The notes beneath the pieces are model-generated. The model saw only the letters and a list, made by a program, of their open reading frames with translations, was not told where the DNA came from and ran no database searches. From DATJHM01 sp035493895 (lineage in GTDB: Bacteria; Chloroflexota; Ktedonobacteria; Ktedonobacterales; Ktedonobacteraceae): a stretch of DNA of 22,912 nucleotides. Below, piece by piece: positions 14,717-22,622 of the stretch (its first letter is position 1; each line of letters opens with the position of its first letter). The translations under genes were made by a program, and so were the position numbers. The stretch covers positions 1-22,912 of the forward strand of contig DATJHM010000096.1 of assembly GCA_035493895.1 (NCBI GenBank), read 5' to 3'.

Positions 14717-16015
14717 TTATTGATTGCCAGCCAGGATAGAATTGATCTCGCTGGCAGGATCATTCAATGCCTTTGCTGGAGTCGTCTTGCCAAGAATCGC
14801 ATTCTGAAGCTGGGTGTGGATGAGCGTACGAATCTGCGCCCACTGCGCAATCATAGGTGGTAGATAGGTGTAGGAGACAAATGGTGTGAACTGGTTGATG
14901 GGATCTGACACGGTCACTGATTTACGTGCTCCCGGGGCCAGATAGTAGGCCGGAACGTCTTTTGCTACCTGGCTACCTGTGAGGTACTTCGCCAGATCCA
15001 TGGATGCCTTCAACTTATTGGTGTCGCTCGTATGGCTGACGACAATCAAGCCAATCCCGCCCGTGGTGAACGGTTTCCCGAGCTTGCCAATGGGCATAGG
15101 CCGAATGGCAAAGTTCATCTTCATGGCCTGATATGCGCTGGACGATCCACTTGGCTCGCTATACATCGCATAGTTTTTGTTCTGGCTGAAGCCCGTGACG
15201 ATTGCATCGATGGCCTGTGCGCCAAAATCGGGCGGCGTCACTTTGTACTTCAGGGCCAGATCGACCAGCTTCTGCAAACCGCTGATCCCCTCAGGCGAAT
15301 TAAAGGTATATTTTTTGTTGTCCGCGCTCAGTGGCGTCCCGCCATCGCCCATGATGATGGGCCACGCATTCACGACCCCTGGATCAATAAGCGCGGTGTA
15401 GCCGTAGACCTTCTGCCCATTGGCACGCGTAAACGTCAGCTTTTTGGCAATATCGACGAATTCCTCATACGTCCAGTTATCGCCGGGCAGGTCAACGCCG
15501 CGCTCTTTGAAAATATCTGTGTTGAGATACATCCCAACCGGCGGAACCCAGAGCGGCCAGGCATAGATTTTGCCATTGTATGTGACGGCATCGAGCAAAT
15601 AGGGGTAAATATCAGCTTTATCGTCGCTGGTTAAGTAATCATCAATAGGAGCGATCACATTCTGCGCTACGAGGATGGGCAATTCATCGGCCGGAAGGCG
15701 GAAGAGGTCAACGGAACTGCCACCGCGCACGGCCTGGGTGACTTTTGTGAAGCCCGCCTGATCACCTGTATAACCAGTCGTAGTTGCCTTCACGTTGGGA
15801 TGCGATTTGAGGTAAGCGTTTACTGCTGCATCCGTGAGCACACCGGTCTGGTTGGCTCCATGCGGCTGATATCCTAAATTCCAATAGCGTAGTGTCAGTT
15901 CTCCCGAACTCGTACCTGAACCACCACAGGCCGCCAGAAAGGCAGCCATTGTGCCCGCACCCGCTACCACTTTACCCCCATCAACAAGAAATTGTCGACG
16001 CGTGATAGAACTCAT
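14717..16015 (-). CDS. ABC transporter solute-binding lipoprotein, sugar type (CUT1), Tat-like signal
   Basis: The 432-residue protein starts MSSITRRQFLVDGG, a twin-arginine motif, followed by a hydrophobic stretch and the lipobox LAAC with Cys30. It is therefore likely exported folded and lipid-anchored outside the membrane. The mature part is a family 1 extracellular solute-binding protein (LTLRYWNLGY, VDLFRLPADELPILVAQNVI, YNGKIYAWPLWVPPVGMYLN, WTYEEFVDIAKKL). ATG at 16015 is preferred because GAGGAG lies about eight bases upstream; the open frame continues 26 codons further. It is the first gene of the MurNAc cluster. From context the ligand is probably MurNAc or a MurNAc-GlcNAc saccharide, but sequence alone cannot prove it. 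Confidence 0.92.
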   Translation of the reverse strand: MSSITRRQFLVDGGKVVAGAGTMAAFLAACGGSGTSSGELTLRYWNLGYQPHGANQTGVLTDAAVNAYLKSHPNVKATTTGYTGDQAGFTKVTQAVRGGSSVDLFRLPADELPILVAQNVIAPIDDYLTSDDKADIYPYLLDAVTYNGKIYAWPLWVPPVGMYLNTDIFKERGVDLPGDNWTYEEFVDIAKKLTFTRANGQKVYGYTALIDPGVVNAWPIIMGDGGTPLSADNKKYTFNSPEGISGLQKLVDLALKYKVTPPDFGAQAIDAIVTGFSQNKNYAMYSEPSGSSSAYQAMKMNFAIRPMPIGKLGKPFTTGGIGLIVVSHTSDTNKLKASMDLAKYLTGSQVAKDVPAYYLAPGARKSVTVSDPINQFTPFVSYTYLPPMIAQWAQIRTLIHTQLQNAILGKTTPAKALNDPASEINSILAGNQ

Positions 16016-16114
16016 CGTCCTCTCTCCTCGCTTCTTTTTTTTCCCCATTTGTGGTCGTTCTCTGATATGGCTAACCAGTTGTATAGACCACAAGATGAAC
16101 GCTCTTTATGATCT

Positions 16115-16149
16115 CGTATAGTGCCATACTTCCCGGTACTTGTCAAGTA
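16115..16149 (-). promoter_or_regulatory. Probable promoter and operator of the MurNAc cluster
   Basis: On the minus strand a perfect TTGACA (16141-16146) lies inside the perfect 13-base palindrome TACTTGACAAGTA (16137-16149). A -10 candidate TATACG (16115-16120) is 20 bases away; with a 17-base spacer the box would be the poorer CACTAT. A dyad covering the -35 box suggests repression, or activation with a long spacer. No regulator gene accompanies the cluster. Confidence 0.45.
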
Positions 16150-16513
16150 TCACTAGCAAGGAAACAAAAAAAGAATAGAAAAATCTTTCGACTAAATGTG
16201 CATCGTTTTCGCGTAATATGGGCAAAATGAACACTGAAAAACCGTCATATCACAGAAGAAAAGCAGCTGAAAACCCATACGCCTTGTAATAAGTAGATCG
16301 CTATTTATAAAATGGGAGAAGTATATATGTAAAAAATGGAAATATACAAATAAATACGGGCTTATATTTAATACTATACGTAAGATAAAACGCTTTGTCA
16401 ATTGCTGTATGTGTCTCCTCAGCGCTATCGGGAAGTGTAAAAATTGCACAGGGTAACGAAAAGGATGGAAGAATGTTATGTCGGATTTCTTAGCGAACGA
16501 CAAAAGCAACCTC
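16150..16513. other. AT-rich divergent intergenic region, no gene
   Basis: This gap separates the MurNAc cluster from the SRPBCC operon. It is strongly AT-rich with many short A and T runs. A 151-codon minus-strand frame (16192-16647) crosses it, but it overlaps the promoter and start of the SRPBCC gene, has no ribosome site and looks like low-complexity chance coding. Confidence 0.6.
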
Positions 16514-16579
16514 TTGATTTTTATAATAAGCGCGCATATAATATAGTAAGCACACTTATTATAAGTGCGCTTATAAAAA
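16514..16579 (+). promoter_or_regulatory. Promoter with three operator-like repeats for the SRPBCC-EVE-MarR operon
   Basis: TTGATT (16514-16519) and a perfect TATAAT (16537-16542) are separated by 17 bases. Three related sites surround the -10: TTATAATAAGCGCGC (16521-16535, inverted), GCACACTTATTATAA (16550-16564) and GTGCGCTTATAAAAA (16565-16579). The first two match at 13 of 15 positions as inverted repeats. CACTTATTATAAGTG (16553-16567) is also a near-perfect palindrome. The predicted transcript start falls between them. The operon encodes a MarR protein, so negative autoregulation is likely. Confidence 0.65.
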
Positions 16580-16597
16580 AGAAAGAGGTATACGCTC

Positions 16598-17014
16598 ATG
16601 TGGAGCACTTCTGCCACAACATATACCACCGCTGCTGCTTCGCGCATCTGGGCAATCTATCGTGATACTGCTCACTGGCCTCATTGGGACCATGGGCTCG
16701 CCTACTATAAGCTTGATGGCCCTTTCGCAGCGGGCACTGCCGGGAATTTGCAACCGGTGGGAGGTCCAGATCTACCCTTTACCCTGATCCTTGTCGAGGA
16801 AGGGCATAGCTTTGTTGATCGTACCCCCATTGGAGCAGACTCTGCCATCATTGCTCGTCACGTATTGACTCCGCTGGCAGAGGGGACGCAGATCACGCAT
16901 AGTATCGAGATCGAAGGGCCTGATGCGGAACAGCTCGCTCAAGAGATGGGCTTTAAGCAAGAGGAATTACTGGATACCGTCACCTCTCTGGCCCGCTATG
17001 CTGAGGAGCACTAA
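16598..17014 (+). CDS. SRPBCC family protein (polyketide cyclase/dehydrase-like)
   Basis: The 138-residue protein fits the START/Bet v1-like SRPBCC fold: an opening strand (STSATTYTTAAASRIWAIYRD), then WPHWDHGLAYYKLDGPFAAG and a mid-strand VEEGHSFVDRT. The C-terminal long helix is rich in Glu and Leu. Members bind hydrophobic ligands in a deep pocket; a few catalyse cyclisation or dehydration. GAGG lies nine bases before the ATG. It is the first gene of a tight operon with an EVE protein (two-base gap) and a MarR regulator. The ligand is unknown, but co-transcription with MarR suggests a response to a small molecule. Confidence 0.82.
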   Translation: MWSTSATTYTTAAASRIWAIYRDTAHWPHWDHGLAYYKLDGPFAAGTAGNLQPVGGPDLPFTLILVEEGHSFVDRTPIGADSAIIARHVLTPLAEGTQITHSIEIEGPDAEQLAQEMGFKQEELLDTVTSLARYAEEH

Positions 17015-17016
17015 TC

Positions 17017-17484
17017 ATGGCTGAGACCCATTTCTGGCTGGGTGTCGTTTCTTATGAGCATGTTCAGCGAGGCGTTGAGTCAGGTTTTGCGCAACTCAAC
17101 CATGGGAAGCGCCCCCCTCTTGCTCGTATGCACGAGGGCGACTGGCTCATCTACTATTCACCACGCACGAGTTACCCGTCCGGCACTCCCATGCAGGCGT
17201 TTACGGCCATCGGACAAATCACGTCTGCGGCCTCGTACCAGGTCACGCTCTCCGCTGATTTCCAGCCGTTCCGCCATACGGTTCGCTATCTCTCTTGTCG
17301 TCAGGTTCCCATCCAGGAAGTGCTTGCTGATCTGACGTTTTTGCCCGACAAACAGCATTGGGGCGCACGCTTCCGCTTTGGCCATCTCGCCGTGCCCCGT
17401 GCTGATTTCCTGCTGCTTGCCCGGGCAATGGGTGTGGATGTTGCTGAACTGGGGGAGGATGTTGATGCCACTCTCTCGTTTTGA
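17017..17484 (+). CDS. EVE domain-containing protein (UPF0310-like)
   Basis: The 155-residue protein is a full-length EVE domain of the PUA-like superfamily. It has the typical opening THFWLGVVSYEHVQRGVESG and FAQLNHGKRPPL, then MHEGDWLIYYSPRT, MQAFTAIGQI, and FLPDKQHWGARFRFGHL near the C-terminus. EVE domains recognise modified bases in DNA or RNA; small stand-alone members like this one have unknown cellular roles. It begins two bases after the SRPBCC stop, and its last 20 bases overlap the MarR gene, indicating translational coupling. A ribosome site is not obvious, which fits re-initiation. Confidence 0.9.
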   Translation: MAETHFWLGVVSYEHVQRGVESGFAQLNHGKRPPLARMHEGDWLIYYSPRTSYPSGTPMQAFTAIGQITSAASYQVTLSADFQPFRHTVRYLSCRQVPIQEVLADLTFLPDKQHWGARFRFGHLAVPRADFLLLARAMGVDVAELGEDVDATLSF

Positions 17485-17926
17485 GCAGTCCGATGAGAGC
17501 CCTGGCTTTTTACTCTGGCAACTCACTAACCAGTGGCAGCAGCGCATTCGTGCAGCGCTTGCTCCCCTGGGGATCACGCATGTGCAATTCGTGCTGCTGG
17601 TAGGTGTTGCCTGGTTGGAGCGCTCTGAGATGGTGGTGAGTCAGGCAATCCTGTCTCGTTATGCCCACACCGATAGTATGATGACTTCCCAGGTCGTGCG
17701 CACTCTTGAGGAGAAAGGCCTGCTTACACGAACCGTCCACCCCACTGATACCCGTGCCAGGGTAGTGTCGTTGACCGCAGAAGGGCGCACGGTCGCACAA
17801 CAAGCAATGGCCGTGGTCGAGGCCGTCGATGAACAATTCTTTCACGAACTCGGCGAACAAGCCCCAACCTTTGTGCAATTGATGCGGCTTCTCATCCGAG
17901 CGCAGACCCCTTCTCCTGAAAAATGA
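17465..17926 (+). CDS. MarR-family transcriptional regulator
   Basis: The 153-residue protein has the MarR layout: an N-terminal dimerisation helix (FLLWQLTNQWQQRIRAALAP), a winged HTH with ILSRYAHTDSMMTSQVVRTL as the recognition region, and the wing EEKGLLTRTVHPTDTRARVV. LTAEGRTVAQQA and a closing helix follow. ATG at 17465 is chosen because GGAGG lies six bases upstream inside the EVE gene. An ATG at 17459 would have no spacing to that site. It is the third gene of the operon. The repeats around the operon promoter are the probable binding sites, making it an autorepressor released by a small ligand. Confidence 0.92.
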   Translation: MPLSRFEQSDESPGFLLWQLTNQWQQRIRAALAPLGITHVQFVLLVGVAWLERSEMVVSQAILSRYAHTDSMMTSQVVRTLEEKGLLTRTVHPTDTRARVVSLTAEGRTVAQQAMAVVEAVDEQFFHELGEQAPTFVQLMRLLIRAQTPSPEK

Positions 17927-17992
17927 AAAACCTGCGTTCTCTGGGATGACGAGAAACGGGGACAACGCTCTCCAGCGCCCGTTCGTACCGCC

Positions 17993-18030
17993 CAGCAGGG
18001 ACGCCATGAAGCCGCAGCTGAATGGCGTCC
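17993..18030. repeat. Hairpin with a dispersed 16-base motif
   Basis: CAGCAGGGACGCCATG (17993-18008) recurs at 22752-22767 with one change (15 of 16). Here GGACGCCAT (17999-18007) also pairs perfectly with ATGGCGTCC (18022-18030). The gap 17927-18180 otherwise shows no gene. It is GC-rich and may be a decayed palindromic element. Confidence 0.5.
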
Positions 18031-18182
18031 GCGAACTCCCTCGACCCCTCTCGCCCCGCAGATGTGGCGTTCCGCCCTTCCCACGGGTTCGCTTGCCACA
18101 GAAACGTGTGCTACTACAAGGATGATTGACTCTCATTTTCTTGATTGTGCGCAGGATAGATGCCTACATAAGATAAGAAGAA

Positions 18183-18224
18183 ATGTAGATAACCATTGCA
18201 AAATTTCTACATCTATTGTATAGT
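18183..18224 (+). promoter_or_regulatory. Promoter of the methyltransferase gene with flanking inverted repeat
   Basis: TTGCAA (18196-18201) and TATAGT (18219-18224) are 17 bases apart. The -35 box lies between perfect 7-base arms ATGTAGA (18183-18189) and TCTACAT (18206-18212), a possible operator. The leader would be about 110 bases long. Confidence 0.5.
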
Positions 18225-18345
18225 ATTGCTGATATTATCGGGTGTAAAGATAGCCAAACGGCTTCTGCTGAAATAAAGAGCCGATCCAGAGGAAAAGGGC
18301 AAAGAGGCATCTTCTTTGCTCGTTCCAGAAAGCGAACATCAAGTT

Positions 18346-19245
18346 ATGCCCATTCCACCGGAACCCAAACGAGAGCAACCCAGCACCTATTTTGTTCAGG
18401 ATCGTGCCAATCGAGATGAGCTGAAGCGTTTGCAACTCCTGGATCGTACGACCACTGCAAGTATGGGTGGCGTCTTGCCAGAGCAGCCCGACCCGACTAT
18501 GTTCCGGCGTGTGCTCGATGTTGGTTGTGGCACTGGTGGCTGGCTCATTGAACTGGCGCAAACTCTGCCAGACAGCACTTTGCTGATTGGTGTGGACGCG
18601 AGCCATGCATTCATCGAATATGCGCGTGAGCAGGCCGTAGCCGCGCAGGTCAGCGACCGCGTAGAATTTCACGTCGCCGATGCCCTGCGTATGCTCGAAT
18701 TTCCCTCGCGATTCTTCGATCTGGTGAATCATCGCTTTGCGGCGAGCTGGCTGCGCACCTGGGACTGGCCCAAACTTTTGCAGGAGTACCAGCGCGTGGC
18801 CCGTCCCGGTGGTGTGATTCGTATCACTGAAGGCGATACCTGGGTCACAAAGAGCCCCGCTCACCTGAGTCTCTTTGGCGTTTTCGTGCAGGCCATGTAT
18901 CAGTCCGGACACTTCTTCACTCCCGACAGTCCTGGCGTGAATGGCGAACTGGTGGGCCTGCTACAACGGCACGGTCTCCGGCAGGTGCAATCGCGAGCCT
19001 ACAGCCTGGAATATCGTACTGGAACCCCCGAAGCACAGCACTTTTTTGAGAATATTCGCATATCTTATCAGACCGTCGGCCCATTCTTGCGCAAGTGGAC
19101 GCGCGTGCCCGACAACTACGAAGCGATCTACCAGCAAGCAATCCGTGAGATGGACCAACCAGATTTCATGGCCACCTGGAACCTGCTCACCGCCTGGGGA
19201 ACAGCACCACCCCTGAACGAGGAACCCGACGATCTTATCCTCTAA
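18346..19245 (+). CDS. Class I SAM-dependent methyltransferase
   Basis: The 299-residue protein has a Rossmann-fold methyltransferase core. Motif I is VLDVGCGTGGW (about 56-66), the acidic strand-2 end is IGVDAS, then VEFHVADAL and the post-core LLQEYQRVARPGGVIRITEG. A C-terminal helical extension follows. The fold is shared by UbiE/COQ5-type and natural-product methyltransferases; the acceptor cannot be told. ATG at 18346 has no clear ribosome site. An in-frame TTG at 18316 has AGAGG eight bases upstream and would add ten residues, so it is a fair alternative start. The gene stands alone behind its own promoter and is followed by element C. Confidence 0.88.
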   Translation: MPIPPEPKREQPSTYFVQDRANRDELKRLQLLDRTTTASMGGVLPEQPDPTMFRRVLDVGCGTGGWLIELAQTLPDSTLLIGVDASHAFIEYAREQAVAAQVSDRVEFHVADALRMLEFPSRFFDLVNHRFAASWLRTWDWPKLLQEYQRVARPGGVIRITEGDTWVTKSPAHLSLFGVFVQAMYQSGHFFTPDSPGVNGELVGLLQRHGLRQVQSRAYSLEYRTGTPEAQHFFENIRISYQTVGPFLRKWTRVPDNYEAIYQQAIREMDQPDFMATWNLLTAWGTAPPLNEEPDDLIL

Positions 19246-19298
19246 CACCTATCGTCTCTACCTGTGGGTGTGGGGGAAGGAGGGAGGTGGGGAACGCG

Positions 19299-19621
19299 GA
19301 TCGGCATGAAGCGCGATCAATACGCATCAACCTAAGAATGGTTCAGATGCCATGATGCAGATCAATAGAAAGCCGAGAGGGTCAATCGTGTCACACAGGA
19401 TCGGGAGGAAAGAGGCATGAGCCCGAAAAAACCGGTCATTTGCGTTCCCCCACCGACCCTCTCGCCCATCCGCAGAGGGAGGGGATGTGTTTTCTACCAT
19501 CCCACGCGACCCCCACCGACCCCCTTGCCCTTCCACGAACCCGTTCCGCCATCGATTGAGACGGGAGGTCAAACCGAACCTTTCTTAGGTTGATGCGTAT
19601 TACTCGCGCTTTCTCCCGATC
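19299..19621. repeat. Palindromic element C (family 1), MITE-like, 323 bp
   Basis: Terminal inverted repeats of 40 bases at 19299-19338 and 19582-19621 match at 35 of 40 positions; the innermost 20 (ATACGCATCAACCTAAGAA and neighbours) are identical. The interior has purine- and pyrimidine-rich halves (CGAGAGGG, CCCTCTCG types) but no open frame resembling a transposase. The left end matches the right end of element B at 37 of 39 positions. It lies between the methyltransferase and DUF72 genes, which converge on it, and may end transcription from both sides. Confidence 0.75.
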
Positions 19622-19654
19622 CTCGTCCCCCGTATCTCACCTGCATCCAAACAT

Positions 19655-20512
19655 TCAAAACAACCGTTGCTGCTCAATCGAACTCTTCGTCATCTGTTCC
19701 GGCTCCTCAAGCGGGGGAAGCGGAACCAGCGCACGCATACGCGCATAAAATTCCTGGCAGATCGCAGGCGAATGCTCTTCATAGGGACAATGACAAAATA
19801 CATACAGCGTCTTGCCCTCATGCCACCATTGCGCCAGTTGCTTCGCCCACATATCGAGAAAAGGAAAATTCTCGTCCATACGCGGATGGCCAATATAGCG
19901 CAAAAACACAAAATCGCTCGTGCTCACCAACGACACGGGCAGATCAGGCTTGCGTTCGCGTACCTGAAACTCCCGCTGCTCTTGAGCACTGCCAACGCGA
20001 ATGGGACGCGTATCCATAATGACCCGGGCAACCTGAAAATCGCGTAGCAAACGATCCAGCTCCTCAGACTGCTCCCCGCGAAAGAAGTCGGGATGCCGGA
20101 CCTCGACAGCCAGCCGTAGATCAGACGGCCAGAAAGCGAGAAAAGCGCGCAGTTGCGCCATCTGCTCGGGCGCAAAAGACGGGGGCAATTGCAGAAATAA
20201 TGGTCCCAGCCGCGATCCCAACCCGCGCAATCGCTCCAGCACAGCGTGCGTTGCCTCCTTGCTCTCCGCGAGCAGAGATTCATGGCTGATAGTGCGGGGA
20301 ATTTTCGGGCAGAAGCGAAACGAGTCGGGTGTCTCCTGACGCCAGCGAGCAACCATCTCGGCAGAGGGTAGCGCGTAGAAAATCGTGTTTCCCTCAACTG
20401 TGTTCAACCGCTGACTGTAGACACGCAAAAACGCATTGGCTGGCGTGCGCGGCGGAAAAAACGTGCCCACCCACGCCTTATATCCCCAAAGAGGACAACC
20501 GATATAGAACAC
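19655..20512 (-). CDS. DUF72 family protein (YecE-like)
   Basis: The 285-residue protein is a complete DUF72 TIM-barrel-like protein. It has the opening FYIGCPLWGYKAWVGTFFPP, YSQRLNTVEGNTIFYALP, FRFCPKIPRTISH, LGPLFLQLPPSF, LAVEVRHPDFF, FVFLRYIGH, and a late YVFCHCPYEEHSPAICQEFY. The family is widespread in bacteria, and some members are fused to or near DNA-repair genes, but no activity is established. GTG at 20512 is the start, with AAGGAG eight bases upstream. It is 263 bases downstream of the GT4 gene on the same strand, separated by several stem-loops, so it is probably transcribed separately. Confidence 0.9.
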   Translation of the reverse strand: MFYIGCPLWGYKAWVGTFFPPRTPANAFLRVYSQRLNTVEGNTIFYALPSAEMVARWRQETPDSFRFCPKIPRTISHESLLAESKEATHAVLERLRGLGSRLGPLFLQLPPSFAPEQMAQLRAFLAFWPSDLRLAVEVRHPDFFRGEQSEELDRLLRDFQVARVIMDTRPIRVGSAQEQREFQVRERKPDLPVSLVSTSDFVFLRYIGHPRMDENFPFLDMWAKQLAQWWHEGKTLYVFCHCPYEEHSPAICQEFYARMRALVPLPPLEEPEQMTKSSIEQQRLF

Positions 20513-20646
20513 CGTCCTGGCTCCTTCTCGCTTTTTTCCTGCTGATAGTTATCGCCACAGTATACCATACCCTCTATCAGGCTTCAGACTCATGGGGATA
20601 TATTCAGGTCATTTCTTTTATCTATCGAGGTAATCAATAAATACTA

Positions 20647-20785
20647 TTGCCCACATCTAGCGATAATGGGCAACGGGGCAGTGGAAAATCCACGTGGCAA
20701 CAAACATTGTATGCCGCCACTGCCCTCAATGAGGAGTGCGCCTTAGCAACCGCGCTAAGTGCAAACGGTGCTCATTTAAGCACCG
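20647..20785. terminator. Cluster of stem-loops at the 3' end of the GT4 gene
   Basis: Read from the GT4 gene, CGGTGCT/AGCACCG (20766-20772, 20779-20785) straddles its stop codon. Next come CTTAGC/GCTAAG (20742-20747, 20754-20759), then a 9-bp pair CCACTGCCC/GGGCAGTGG (20676-20684, 20717-20725), then TTGCCCA/TGGGCAA (20647-20653, 20667-20673). All stems are perfect. T-runs are weak. Together they probably end or process the GT4 transcript. Confidence 0.5.
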
Positions 20786-22026
20786 GGCTCTACTTCCAGC
20801 ACAGCCTGCGCCTGTTCAATGGTCGCTTGCGCGAGCAGCGAGGCCTGATAGGGTACCTGGACAGATTCAATGAGCCGGGCAACCGGTGTAGGAGCGGTAA
20901 TCAGGGGTGTCTTGGAAGGAATAACCACGGGCCGTGTGAGTGCGGCGTGCAACTGCACCTTCTTATACATCCGTGTATAATTTTCGGCCATGGCCCGCAC
21001 GGAGAATTTGCGCTCAACATAAGCTCGAACCGCAGCACGATCCAGCTCAGGGATGCGCTCAACATAGCCAACCATCTCTTGCAAATCATGCGCCAGAAAA
21101 CCACTCTTCCGATGTTGGACCAGCTCAGGTGCCGCCCCACGCGGAAATGTAATCACTGGACAACCGACCGCCATGGCCTCTATCATCACCATACCAAATG
21201 GCTCTTCCCAGCTGATCGGGTTCAACATCGCATAGGCCCGACTCAACAGGTCCACTTTTTGCGCATGGTTCACGGGACCAATATACGTGATCTGCTCACC
21301 ATCAATCTGCGGCTTGACCATCTTTTCAAAATAGTCCACTGACTCCTGCAAATGATGATCAATTGTGCCTGCCAGGATTAACCTGCGACCTGCTCTTTTC
21401 GCCGCCTCGATTGCGACATGCGTTCCCTTCTCTGGGACCATACGCCCCAACCAGACAAGATAATCTTCCGGCTGCTCTACTGTCGGCTGAACTTGCGATA
21501 TCGGCAAACCATGATGTACGACGCCAATAAAGTTCAACTTGAACGGCACTTCCTCACGCGATCGCTCACTAATCGCTACCATCGGCACCTTCTCCGCCCA
21601 TTCCATATAATACCGGTCGGCATCCCCTGTCCATGGCTGGACCCGATCAAATGGAAAACGGCTGTGCAACGTTACAACAAACGGCGTCGCAACATCTGCC
21701 ATGAGCGGAAAGATATACATGTCAGCACTGGAAGAAAGGTGTCCATGGACAACATCAAAGGTGTGCGTCTTGATGTATTCTGCGCTTTTGAACAGGTGAT
21801 AGAACGCTTTCATATGCGCTTGCCATGGAATACCTGAATCAATCAATGATCTCGGGAAAAACGAGACCAGGTTGGCCGAAGTTCTGGCATCACCAGGGGC
21901 GAACAACGTCACGTCATGACCCTGTGCCACCTGCTCTTCAATCAAATGATAAAGAACATTTTCAGTGCCACCATAATTTTTCGGCGGGATAGCTATCCAC
22001 GGCGGCGCGATATGCGCTATTCTCAT
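20776..22026 (-). CDS. Glycosyltransferase family 4 (GT-B fold)
   Basis: The 416-residue protein has the two Rossmann lobes of GT4 enzymes. The N-lobe starts MRIAHIAPPW and has the acceptor-side GGTENVLYHLIEEQVAQGHD. The C-lobe starts near residue 188 with YLVWLGRMVPEKGTHVAIEA. The E-x7-E motif is Glu275 and Glu283 in EPFGMVMIEA, followed by GCPVITFPRGAAPELV and SGFL. These retaining enzymes transfer a sugar from a nucleotide donor to a polysaccharide, lipid or small-molecule acceptor. A Pro/Thr then Gln/Ala-rich tail (about 365-416) extends past the usual end. AGGAG lies eight bases before ATG. No other polysaccharide genes are visible nearby, so the product is unknown. Confidence 0.92.
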   Translation of the reverse strand: MRIAHIAPPWIAIPPKNYGGTENVLYHLIEEQVAQGHDVTLFAPGDARTSANLVSFFPRSLIDSGIPWQAHMKAFYHLFKSAEYIKTHTFDVVHGHLSSSADMYIFPLMADVATPFVVTLHSRFPFDRVQPWTGDADRYYMEWAEKVPMVAISERSREEVPFKLNFIGVVHHGLPISQVQPTVEQPEDYLVWLGRMVPEKGTHVAIEAAKRAGRRLILAGTIDHHLQESVDYFEKMVKPQIDGEQITYIGPVNHAQKVDLLSRAYAMLNPISWEEPFGMVMIEAMAVGCPVITFPRGAAPELVQHRKSGFLAHDLQEMVGYVERIPELDRAAVRAYVERKFSVRAMAENYTRMYKKVQLHAALTRPVVIPSKTPLITAPTPVARLIESVQVPYQASLLAQATIEQAQAVLEVEPGA

Positions 22027-22174
22027 GGAGTCTTCTCCTCTCTTCGATGCGAAAAGTTGTACTCAAGAACTTTCGCGCAAAAAAGCATCTCTTCTCAAGA
22101 TGCTTCAACAACCACCTACTGTACGGAGCACGCACTTCAAATTTTTCTGTAACGATAGAACGTCGTTCCACCAA

Positions 22175-22188
22175 TATAATATATTATA
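22175..22188. promoter_or_regulatory. Perfect 14-base AT palindrome containing TATAAT on both strands
   Basis: TATAATATATTATA is fully self-complementary and supplies a consensus -10 box in each direction. It lies 149 bases upstream of the GT4 start. The matching -35 boxes are poor (TGGCTA at 17 bases on the minus strand). It is a likely promoter core for the GT4 gene, but unproven. The rest of 22027-22420 shows no gene. Confidence 0.35.
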
Positions 22189-22420
22189 GCACACTCCACA
22201 AATATTAGCCATGAACTTATTTTGTGAGTTGTCGAATATACTACGATCCATCTATAACTTATATTCGATTTCTAATGCAATGTCTGAACTTCCCATTTTA
22301 CCTCAACCATAAAAATGCCGCACATGGTTCATCAGGCTTGCTAAGACGCCTGACTCCCTCCTTTAAACAAAACTTTTACACAGCCGCACCTCAGATCTTG
22401 TGAAATAATGAAAAAAACCT

Positions 22421-22452
22421 CCTCTGCAAAAAAGCAGCGGAAGAATTTTTTT
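22421..22452 (+). terminator. Weak intrinsic terminator-like hairpin
   Basis: CCTCTGC (22421-22427) pairs with GCAGCGG (22434-22440) at six of seven positions around AAAAAA, and a run of T follows four bases later (22445-22452). No gene ends just before it, so its source transcript is unclear. Confidence 0.35.
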
Positions 22453-22622
22453 CAGGCATTTTTCAGGTATTTATTGAAGAGATCCGAAAAAATGTGAGAG
22501 CTTTGTGATATGCACTACACTCTATCTCACGCAATTTTCCCTTTAGCTAAGATAAGGGGCGCAAAAATCTATTCCATTACACCGCTTCCATCCTTCCCAT
22601 TGCACCACTCCCATCCTTCCCT

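Noticed and set aside
16192..16647. 151-codon minus-strand frame, hydrophobic and aromatic-rich
   Set aside because: It overlaps the promoter and start of the SRPBCC gene, lacks a ribosome site and lies in low-complexity AT-rich DNA.
22158..22168. GAACGTCGTTC as a LexA/SOS box
   Set aside because: The Gram-positive type box needs four bases between GAAC and GTTC; here there are three, and no DNA-damage gene follows.
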